Part shown: piece after piece, positions 52,681 to 61,570 of the stretch
Position numbering within the stretch: position 1 is the first letter of the stretch
How the letters are laid out: every line of letters starts with the position of its first letter
Assembly: GCF_037179485.1 (NCBI RefSeq)
Contig: NW_027040510.1
Coordinates: forward strand, 1 to 64,000
Direction of reading: 5' to 3'
DNA: 64,000 nt
Origin: Ochlerotatus camptorhynchus
Taxonomy: Eukaryota; Arthropoda; Insecta; Diptera; Culicidae
Made by a program: the position numbers and the translations under genes
Notes under the pieces: generated by a model
What the model saw: only the letters and a program-made list of their open reading frames with translations
What the model was told of the DNA's origin: nothing
Databases searched by the model: none

Positions 52681-53613
52681 TTTAATATATTTTTCTTAAT
52701 TTCATTCCTTTGTTGTCATATTATTGTTTTCAAATAAAAATTAAAGCTGTAATTAAAGCAAAAGCAGCAGAAACCCAGGTTTATCATTACCCGACGTTTT
52801 GATCTTTGATAAGTGGCTAAAACTTGGGTCCTCCCGGAGTGGTCATACTCAGAGCTTTGGCCGATAAGTCGAACAGATAGAAGAAATTACTGTGCATCAA
52901 ATCCGTCAGCAGTTTATTGGCTAATCGATACAGGGTTGCCATGAATGACAGGTTTGGATTCCACTTCCGGCAGACTTATATGCTTCTTTCGATCAATGAG
53001 TGGACGATATTTGCAGAACCATTCGAGAACGTTACCACCTTCAACGTGAACTGAAAAACGACTACGAGTGCCATCGTGTTTGACATTGTCATTTTTGATC
53101 ATTTTAGTATACAGTAATCGAATTCCACTCCGATAATCGGACTTATTATATTTTTGAAGTTAATATTAATCGGACCAATGTATACATTTTGATTAATAAT
53201 AAAATGCAGAAAATTTAATCAATATTGGTTTTGTAATATTTGTGATTGTACATAATGTTATAATCATGCTCAAGAAAGCCTAATTTAGAATCTAGTTTAA
53301 CACCTAAATCTCTAGCTTGATTGCACCTTTCAACTCTATTTATGAGTATATTCAATGACTGAGTTAAAATTTACTCGATTCTCTTCATATTCGACCAGAT
53401 TTTTGAGGAAAATCGAGACAAATTTGAATGAATCTATAAGTATTTATTTGCGAATTTAAGGGGAAACTGAATAAATTATAAGTTGATCTCATCGATTGTG
53501 TAGCGAATCTAGAGCTGAAACTGCCAGATTTCACAAACGAATCTGCAGAGAGATCCGTAAAATTTAATTAATTTCCCTATCGACACGAAGACAAAGAAAG
53601 AGCAAATAAAAGT
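52681..53613. other. Mostly unrecognised; possible arm of another ribozyme-type element
   Basis: At 52779-52800 the minus strand reads AACGTCGGGTAATGATAAACC, resembling the 3' arm of hammerhead-type elements in other insects, but its core is decayed. A minus frame at 53102-52914 (MIKNDNVKHDGTRSRFSVHV) is open and not repetitive in feel, but I recognise no domain. The segment near 53330-53510 resembles text at 29.6 and 41.2 kb. Confidence 0.35.
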
Positions 53614-54753
53614 TAGGCATACGGACGTTAGGCATAATGGACGTTAGACATAAAGTCATTAGGCATAATATAAGTTAGGCAAAATGGACGTTAGGCATAA
53701 AATACCTTGCTGCTGTGCAACTCTAGAAACCTGTTTCGAGCATTGTAAACAATGCTTAAATTAGGCTAAGCGTTGAATAAAAGTAATATAAGTTATACAA
53801 ACATAGTTGATTTAATAAAAACAGTTTGGAATCCATTATTTATCATATCATAAGTGACCTAAGTACATATTTACTAAAATCCAAAATTACTTAGTAGCGA
53901 TAGCAGTTAAGTAATCTGGTATTAAAAACTCAGCGTAGTTTTGAGCTATAACTTGAAATCAATCGCTCTAGAAATAAAAAAAAAAATCACACATTTGTTG
54001 TAACATATTCTTACACACATATTGGAATTGTAAAAGAAGAGAAGGTTTTCCTCAAAGAACAGCTAATGAAATAAAGAATGGTGAATTCTGTGATTTTTCA
54101 TTCAATAACAAAAAAACAGCCTAGGTTGAATAAAAGATGATGCCAAAGAACAGCTCATGAAATGAAGAATGGTGAATTCTGTGGTTTTTCATACATTAAC
54201 AAAAAAAAAAAAAAAAAAAAATACCTGCTGCTTCCAGGATTTACTCCCATACTTTTCGGTCCAACGATTCTGTTTTTGTTGTCATCAGAATGAAAACTAG
54301 CGGAACCGTCTGCTGATGTGAGGGAGCGATACTTCCATGAACAGTGACCAGTGACGAAACTAACAAGGAACTGTGGCAAACGTACCATCTGCAACCTACC
54401 CTAGTAGCATGCTTGTCACAAATCAATTGTAGAAACTTATGTACTACTTATTTCAGTTACAAACAAATTGCTGTAGCTTATTGTGATGAAAGTGTGCTAC
54501 TCGGGTAATACTTTGCCTGTCCAAGCCGTCACAAGTTTTCATGAGTTCCAAAAATTAAGGCTCTCTCATTATTGTCACCGATGTCAGCAATCAATAGACG
54601 GTCCCCATTATCATACTTCTGTAATACATCGGGTAGATTATGCCTAACGTCCATTATGCCTAACGTCCTTTATGCCTATCGTCCATTACGCCTATCGTAC
54701 ATTATGCCTATCGTCCGTATGCCTAACGACCGTATGCCTAACGTCGTGTACCC
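53614..54753. mobile_element. 1.14 kb element with repeated subterminal GTTAGGCATAATGGAC arrays and possible 9 bp target duplication
   Basis: The left end has about five copies of GTTAGGCATAATGGAC-like units and the right end about seven inverted ones (GTCCATTATGCCTAAC). AATAAAAGT occurs at 53605-53613 and 54754-54762 immediately outside, a 9 bp duplication as made by Mutator-like transposases. The left terminus seems to lack the outer GGGTACACGACGT found on the right. The interior has two copies of a roughly 85 bp unit (AAGAATGGTGAATTCTGTG) and a small MITE at 54397-54507. No transposase is present. Confidence 0.6.
54397..54507. repeat. 111 bp MITE (TACCC[T/G]AGTAGCA ends)
   Basis: TACCCTAGTAGCA and TGCTACTCGGGTA are inverted repeats with one mismatch; the outermost TA is probably the target duplication. 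It is nested in the subterminal-repeat element. A related left end occurs at 63089 in the R1-clade element. Confidence 0.65.
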
Positions 54754-54903
54754 AATAAAAGTAACACTTCGCTCACGAAGAGACGACCCGTAAGGCTTTG
54801 CTTTCGCTCAGATTCTTGGTGGTGATACAACCGTCAAGTAAAAAAGGAGAGAGAGAAGGATTAGTAATTTCCATTTATTCCACTACCTTATTTGATTATC
54901 CTT

Positions 54904-54950
54904 GACAGATACGCGTATTTCATCTACAATGTGTAGACTTCTTCAGTGTC
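54904..54950 (-). ncRNA. Candidate hammerhead ribozyme (family B, left arm)
   Basis: On the minus strand: GACA, CTGAAGA, extra A, stem II GTCTAC/GTAGAT over ACATT with a terminal G-U pair, GAAA, stem III AUAC/GUAU with a two-base loop, TC, then TGTC pairing back with GACA. All core positions are present. The stem II end change (T for C before GAAA) may weaken it relative to the right-arm copy. Confidence 0.6.
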
Positions 54951-55031
54951 TTGTACTAATACTCAACTGTCGTACTAATACTCAACTGTCGTACTAATAC
55001 TCAACTGTCGAGGAGTCAAGTATTAGTACAA

Positions 55032-55078
55032 GACACTGAAGAAGTCTGCACATTGTAGACGAAATACGCGTATCTGTC
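55032..55078 (+). ncRNA. Candidate hammerhead ribozyme (family B, right arm)
   Basis: GACA (55032-55035), CTGAAGA (55036-55042), extra A, stem II GTCTGC/GTAGAC over ACATT, GAAA (55061-55064), stem III AUAC/GUAU with a two-base GC loop, cleavage expected after C55074, then TGTC closing stem I. The ten bases AUACGCGUAU are palindromic, so two RNAs could pair through stem III, as in dimeric minimal hammerheads. The single extra A before stem II is present in every copy in the window. Confidence 0.65.
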
Positions 55079-55398
55079 AAGGATAAGCAAATAAGGTAGT
55101 GGAATAAAATGGGAATTACTAATCCTTTTCTCTCGTTATACAGGTATTGCACTAGAACGCCCACATTCATCAGGTAACCGTCAAGTGTTAAAAACATCGA
55201 TTTCATTCAAACTTTTCTTTATTCATAAAATATTGTGGTCAATATGAAACATATAATTAAATGGTGCACCAACCAAAATAAAACTGTCTTAAATCTCACA
55301 TTGACGCGGTGTATTAATCTATGATCATAACTACTTTTCAACCTGATCTGAGAAAACGGGGTGGCCAACCTCTTCGATCCTTCGGATTCTCATAGTGA

Positions 55399-55980
55399 TT
55401 GCTTGGAAGTCGATTTGAAGAAACGTTTTACTGCCGCCAAGGTCAATCTCTTGATCCCCCTGCTGATGAAATTTATTTCAGCAATCAATTAGATATGCTC
55501 ACGGATGATGAGAATAATCCATCATCCAGGCAAAATTCCACTAAACTGTCCCGGCTTAATGCCAATCAGGAAAAGGTCCCTCCGATTGTGATAACCACTT
55601 CCGATTTCCATGCTCTTCGCAAGGAACTTTTGAACTTCGTTAAATACAAGTTTTCACATCAAATTGGCCGTCGGAGTGAATGCCGTGTATTGGCTGAACC
55701 CTTGAACGGATTCAAACGTCTTCTCAAGTATCTTACTGAGAAATAGCACACATTTTTTACCTACGACACCAACACTGAACGTCTGTTCAAGGTTGTCTAG
55801 AATGGTGTGTCCAGTAGTGTATCTCTGGATCAGCTTAAAGATGAATTGACAAAATTACGAGGAGTTGAACCAAACCAAGCAATCAAAATGAAAATAAAAT
55901 CCTGTCCAGGCAACTCGCGCAACGGGATTTCTAATGCTTTTTATTTAGTCCACTTCATGTCTAGTGTAAAATTAAACTTA
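55399..55980 (+). pseudogene. Non-LTR retrotransposon ORF1 (gag-like, PRE_C2HC-type) fragment
   Basis: A frame at 55399 runs NANQEKVPPIVITTSDFHAL, LLNFVKYKFSHQIGRRSECR, LAEPLNGFKRLLKYLTEK, then after a stop TFFTYDTNTERLFKVV, and after another stop VSSSVSLDQLKDELTKLRGV, KSCPGNSRNGISNAFYLVHF. This is the region preceding the zinc knuckles in Jockey/I-type gag proteins of mosquitoes (PRE_C2HC pattern). The knuckles and ORF2 are missing. Stops at 55744 and near 55800 inactivate it. Confidence 0.7.
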
Positions 55981-57444
55981 AAAACTTCCCCAAAAGTCTG
56001 AGTTTTGTTCAGTTCTCGGAACATCTCTGACGTAATTGGAACTGCCCATAGGGTCTGTTTAATTCCTCAAACATCTCTAGACCTTGCTTCTCTTAGATAC
56101 TTGGAATTCTCAGTTTTCTTTAAGTTCTCTCTACGTCCCTTAAGTTCTCTTGACTTTCAACTGAAGTTCTCAGAATATTCCTGAAGTTAAAGCTAAAGTT
56201 CTGCCCAACAATACCTCAGCAGCACGAGACTCCTCGAACTGTGTCTCAGAGTCGGCGCACTATTGGGCAAACTGGAGGGGCTACGTGGACTAAAACGCAC
56301 TCCAGTTTTCAAATTAACTGAAACAGAGCGGATCAACTTCAATTTACCATTATAGCGCTATGGTATGGATAGTGTGGAACAATTCAGGCAATGGCGGATG
56401 ATGCAAGGCTGACCTTATCGGAAAGATGGCAGTACCACTGACTAGTCTACCGGTGACTACAGCGAGGTGGCGGTCGGACTATAGTGCGATGGCGGGTTGG
56501 TTTTACCAGGGTGGTGATAAGCTGGTATAGCGGGTTTGTGGAGTTGATTCCGATGCACAGGCGCTTTCTTCTGACGAAGCCGGTTGACGACGGCAAGGCC
56601 ACCCTATGTCGAACCGGGAAGAGAAATTCTCCTTGGCGTTTCGGTCTTTCAGCCCGAGAACGATGTCCTCCTTGGTGATGATGACCCGGAGCCAGGTTAA
56701 CGATAATCTTTTACGTTTAGGTCAAGGCAACTAAAACGCCACCTAGACCGTGACTCGCCAACCATATAGCGATTTGATTCACAGTAAAGGCCCTGAATCA
56801 GCGGAATTGGTAATTTACACTTCACCTTGATTCACTACTTCATATTCTGTTAAAGTATACTCCACAGACACTTCTGGTCTACACGCTCGCCTGAGATAAA
56901 GGGAACGATGACCGTTCATTAGCATCGCAGAACCCTTCAGCTCATCTCCCGTGACTCCGTGTCACCATTTTGCCGTGGCCATGCACGCCCTATGCAGCAA
57001 TCGGCTGTCAATTATGACCGTATCGTCTGCCCAGTGGGTTTCACTGCAAGTGCAATACAGATTTACTTGAATGCTCGATCACATGGTGCAAATTTAAAAT
57101 ATTGTATTGAACCTTTTTAACAGAACGGTTACAAAGTTTTCAGAAATTCTTAGAAGTTTCTGAAGCAAGTGGAGCCTCCTTAAAGTTGTTTTAGCTCCCC
57201 TGAAGTTTCAAAAATATTCCAGAATTTTTGGGAACTTCCCTTGTGCTCTCGCAGTTTGCTTATGAAACTTCCTTGAAATTATCAGCATTTCCTGTAATTC
57301 CTTAGCACTTTGTCCAAGTTCCATCAATTTTTGTGATGTTGATGGGAGGACTGCCCTGAAGATCTCAAATTATTCTGGAAGTTCATGAAGTTTTCTTGAA
57401 GATCTCAATAATTTAGTGATAATGATCTGGAATTGACCTAAAGA
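55981..57444. other. No recognised gene; degenerate repeats at 56.0-56.2 and 57.1-57.45 kb
   Basis: The first part continues with CTCTAGACC/TTCTCAG-like degenerate units, possibly the 3' tract after the ORF1 fragment. The middle (56.2-57.1 kb) is GC-balanced without recognised coding text. The last part is TTCTGAAG/AATTCT-like degenerate repeat. Confidence 0.35.
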
Positions 57445-57905
57445 TCTGCACTCCTGTGGAACTCGCAGCTATATTTTACGCAGAAGAGCGAATTGCCTCA
57501 CTACCTTCTGATCATTATTTCATTTTTACGCATAGTCTTCGCTCATGGGAGGCTATTCGTTCCATGAGGCCAATGAAGCACTCCTCGTATTTCCTGCTTA
57601 AAATACGATCAAAGCTGAGTTCTTTTTTCTAATTGCTCTTATATTATCATCTTAGCTTGGGTCCCATCTCGTTGTTCAATTCTGGGTAATGAGAAAGCGG
57701 ACTCGCTGGCTAAGGTGGGTGCTATGGAAGGCGATATTTTTGAGCGACAAGTCGCCTTCAAAGACTTTTTCACCATTGCTCATCACTTGTCAACAAAAAT
57801 GAAATTATGGTGATTTGGGAAGATGGTTGCATTCTCTTCTCCCACAGGTGTTGAACAAACCGTGGTTCAAAGGGTTGAACATGGGCCGCGACTTTATACG
57901 CCTTC
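57445..57905 (+). pseudogene. I-clade RNase H and C-terminal fragment
   Basis: Plus-strand text ELAAIFYAEERIASLPSDHY, FIFTHSLRSWEAIRSMRPM, then MGRWLHSLLPQVLNKPWFKG and MGRDFIR closely follows the RNase H and C-terminal region of the intact I-clade ORF2. Several stops and indels break it, and the RNase H Asp in FTDS is His here. It is truncated on both sides. Confidence 0.8.
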
Positions 57906-59837
57906 TCGTTGCGTCCCTTAAAATCTTTAAACTTGGATCTACCCTAAAGTTTTCGCAACGTCATAAAAAAAACATTTTTTTCTTATGTCAATGCAACCTG
58001 ACTTGCCTTGTAAAATCAGCCATGATAGCGGCCATTTGTGGCTTCTATCCATCTTGTCCTTAAACGAACGTTTCCGTTCGAACGCACAAATGTGGACCCA
58101 GTCTGACGTCCTGTGCAGTGCAGAGCGCCAGCCTCTTTCGGGATGGGCAGCACCTAAACATCGTGTTGCTTTAATTAATGGACTCCTAAAATGTAAATCT
58201 AGAGCCATAATCAATTTGCATAAATACATAATCTGGGCGCGGTGTCAGTTCAAAGGAAAGGTAAGACCTGTGAGCTCTGTTGTGGTGAGAGCCGTCCTCC
58301 CTCCCTATCGCAGTATCTTCGCATTGGACTTTCGGTTTTGCTGTGTATCACCGGTGTTGCTCTTTTTCGGCTGTTTGTTTGCTAGGAATCCTGCCGTGCG
58401 AGGCGTCTTATTGCCAAGACAGTTGCCGCTGGAGCCACCACTCACTCTGAGTATGTGACAATGTGGACATTCAGAGCGTGGAAACGAGCTGGCGCAGATC
58501 CTAAATGGTCGTCTGTCTCCGCTGGAGCCGGCTGATCGTGGTGCTGTCGATTCGAATGAAGCAAAAAATAAAAACTGAATGGCATTAGCCAAACGAAAAC
58601 AAAACAACATTTCGGTGATCTTAATGGGGGTATATTTTGTGCTCGTTGGTCGGGGATTCCGTTTTCGCAATTTAGATAAAACCGTTGCATATTTGTATAA
58701 TTCATACGCAATTAAGGGACATTTGTTGATTGGCATACGAATTGTAATTTACGCAGAAAACAGACTTTTCAAATTAAGCTTAAATTTTGGCTTTAGTATT
58801 TCAGACAATCTGATTCACATCTAACAAACGGATTTCAAGAAGGGAATGATCAAAATTTCCTTTCATGTCACCTTACTCCAGTGATTAATTGTCCTCCGAG
58901 GGTTTCTGGCAGTGACCTCGAACGACTCGTGCGCATCTAATAATAAAAAAAATCCCAGCTGAAGTCGCTGAACTGTGTCCATGAGCTGCAGACTGTGAAA
59001 CATGAGCATTGAGAAGTGTTGCATTCTCTACGTACGAGACTTTGCGCCATAAAACACCCAAAATAAAGGGTGCTAAAACGAAGATATTTGTACAAACCTC
59101 ACCGGAGCCCGGACCGGGTGCCGCCCTGACCATACTGGGGTCCGAAATCGACAAAACGCAACAGTAGAGAGGACTGAAGACCTAGAGCTTCAAGAGGAAG
59201 AAAGGTCGAGAAGAAGCACAAATATATGTTGAATATAATTTCGGTGTTGCATTACACGGCCACTTAGGTTACAAGCCATAAATAACACCGAATCGATTCA
59301 GCAGTTTTGCATCGTAGGCAGGCGGGTGGGCTGGCCGGGGGCGGTGTATAAGAATGTTTTTTCGGTGTTTATTTACGTGTACGGTTGTTTTTTTTTTCTT
59401 GTTCGGTTGTTTCTACTTTTGCGTCGTTACGATGTTTATCGATACTGACCCTTCTTGCTGAGGTAATAAGCAATAGCCACGGGAAATCGATCTCGGGAGT
59501 GGTAAATACAGCCGAAACTACCAATTGGACGATCGTTTTCGGCCATTCATCATGTGGAGTGTGCAGTTTGGAGGGTTTTTTTTTCCATTCGATGCCAAGG
59601 GTGATGGATGGAAGTATTTTTGAATTCTCTACCGTCACCGGTTTTGGTGATAACTCTGCTTGGAAAATACATCAAGATAGACATGAATGCTCTTCTACTC
59701 CGAAGTTTTCACCAGACAACTCGTGATATTGATATCCTAAAATCATTTATCGTAATGCACCGGAATCGGGACAGTCTTTTAATCAGGATATTTTGTTTTA
59801 TAGAATATTACATTCACTTCACTATAATAATTATGTT
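57906..59837. other. Apparently unique DNA; one possible small exon
   Basis: The region is GC-balanced and not obviously repetitive. On the minus strand, 59103-59173 is preceded by a pyrimidine-rich tract ending TCTTCAG and followed by a donor GTGAGG; all three frames are open over its 71 bp. No protein family could be named. Confidence 0.35.
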
Positions 59838-60127
59838 GAAGTAACGAAATTGAGTTCTTAGCGGAATGCTTAAATAAAACAGCAAAAAAAGGTTATCTTC
59901 CATTTAATTCCACTTAATTAATTTTTGTATCCATGACAGATACGTATTTCGACTACAATGTGCAATCGATCGTATACCTTGACTTTTTTTTACCTATGGG
60001 ATATGTACTTAAGGGCGTTGACACTGATGAAGATTGCACATTGTAGTCGAAATACGTATCTGTTATGGATACCAAAATTAATTAAGTGGAATTAAATGGA
60101 AGATAACTTTTTTTTTGCTGTTTTATA
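59838..60127. mobile_element. Family A fold-back element with one full and one half hammerhead module
   Basis: Left and right arms (TTAGCGGAATGCTTAAATAA...TTCCATTTAATTCCACTTAA and complement) are inverted. The right arm carries a full module at 60019-60065 on the plus strand. The left arm has only the 3' half on the minus strand at 59932-59966. The right arm ends early. The arms match the direct-repeat unit at 4801-5215, so the two are one family in different arrangements. Confidence 0.7.
60019..60065 (+). ncRNA. Candidate hammerhead ribozyme (family A, right arm)
   Basis: TGACA, CTGATGA (60024-60030), extra A, stem II GATTGC/GTAGTC over ACATT with one G-U pair and one mismatch-prone U, GAAA (60049-60052), stem III AUA/UAU with a CG loop, cleavage expected after C60060, then TGTTA closing stem I with one G-U pair. 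It is slightly more decayed than the 5067 copy. Confidence 0.6.
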
Positions 60128-60479
60128 ATAGCTATGTTCGATGAGCATGGACGACATTACAGGATCATTAAAAAATTTACGTGGTATTTTGATCATTTTA
60201 GGCCTTGATAATCAACTTTTAAAAGTGTCTGGATTTATGGCAGTGCTGTCATGGTTAAATTAGAGCTCATACATTTTTCATATGTGTGCTCCTATTTATA
60301 ATTAATAATTATAATTAAGTAGCGCCTATAATCTACGATATTTTATTTCCAAGCTTCAGACTTGGCCTCAGTGGCGTGCACATTTACAAAATTTTGATAT
60401 AAAATAACTTGATTTCTTGATATCTTGATTTGAAGGTAAAATAACTTCATTTCATGAAATAAGGCGCTGAAAACCTTTT

Positions 60480-61390
60480 ACTGCGGCAATTTCTTTGAGA
60501 TGGTGCCTGAAAATTGCACCACAAAGGTGCATACACAAAATTTCTGATGTAATTTTTTTTTTCATGGTGGTTCATGGAGGGACAAAAGAAGAGGGTAAAT
60601 TTAAGGTTAAAAAATTTCACCTTCGTGGTGGTTAATAGAAGAAAAAGCTTTTTATTGAATATTTCAATTTAAATGAAAATTTCTGGTGAATAGTTCGCTG
60701 CACTGTGATGAATGTAGAAGCAAGGTTTATTCATTTTTCTGGTGCATAATTTGCATCGTTTTGATGAATGCAAGCTTCATTGAAAATCTATGGTGGAAAA
60801 TTTGCACTTTTCTGGTGCATGAAGAGGCAAAGTCTGAAAATTTCAAGGTGCATGGTGAAACAAACTTCCCTGAAAATTTTTGGTGCACCGTTCTGGTGAA
60901 TGGAGCAGCATGCTTTATTGAAAATTTCTGGTGCAAAATTTGCATCGCTCTGATAAATGAAATGAACGGAAAATTAAAGGGGGGAAAACTTACACTTGTG
61001 TGGTAAATTAAGGCACATTCTTTATTTAAAATTAAGCTATATTGAAAATTTCTGGTGAAAATTCTGCACCGTTCTGGTGTACGCATGGGCAAGATTTTTG
61101 GAAAAAAAATTTGGTCTTAAATTTGCATCCTTCTGCTGAATAGAGAACAAAAAACTATAATAATAATTTCTGGTGTAAAATTTGCACCATTCTGACGATT
61201 GGAGGGAAGCTGCTTAACTGAAAATTTATGATGAAAAATCTGAAAATAGGGGCAAGCTTTATTTGGTGGAAAACCTGCCACATTTTGATGATAGGAGAAG
61301 CAAGCTATATAGAAAATGTCTGGTGAAAAATGGAAAAAGGAAATCTGCACCAATCAGAAGATTGGAGAAGCAACTTTTATTGAACACTAG
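60480..61390 (+). repeat. Degenerate satellite, about 0.9 kb
   Basis: More than ten diverged copies of a unit of roughly 55-90 bp: TTGAAAATTTCTGGTG, AAAATTTGCACC, TTCTGGTGAATG, GAGAAGCAAGCTTTA. Unit length varies by internal deletion. Long open frames on both strands (60686-61092) are by-products. No array of this type occurs elsewhere in the window. Confidence 0.75.
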
Positions 61391-61570
61391 CTGAGTGTGC
61401 CCGTAAAAATATTGTACGTAGCCCCCTCTCGCCTTTTATCAAGGGGGCTACCCCCTATGATCTCCACATATCAAATTTGGTTCCATTTGCTTAATTAGTT
61501 CTCGAATTAGACAGGCACGCTGCCCATGGGCCAAGAGCAATGCTGCCCCGGCAAAGAGCAATGCTAAGCC

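Larger units (their letters stand above)
54840..55175. mobile_element. Family B fold-back element with two outward-facing hammerhead modules
   Basis: Arms of about 100 bp (54851-54950 and 55032-55133) are inverted copies, each with a ribozyme module facing outward. The centre holds three copies of a 19 bp unit GTACTAATACTCAACTGTC plus a partly matching inverted copy. AACCGTCAAGT at 54829-54839 and 55176-55186 may be an 11 bp target duplication, which leaves a short unpaired right tail. No coding capacity. Confidence 0.7.

Noticed and set aside
53605..54762. CRISPR-like array
   Set aside because: The repeated 16 bp units are contiguous or nearly so, diverged, inverted between the two ends, and without uniform spacers; this is transposon end structure.
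60686..61092. Overlapping open frames of 106 and 121 codons on opposite strands
   Set aside because: They run through a degenerate satellite and consist of its repeated unit.
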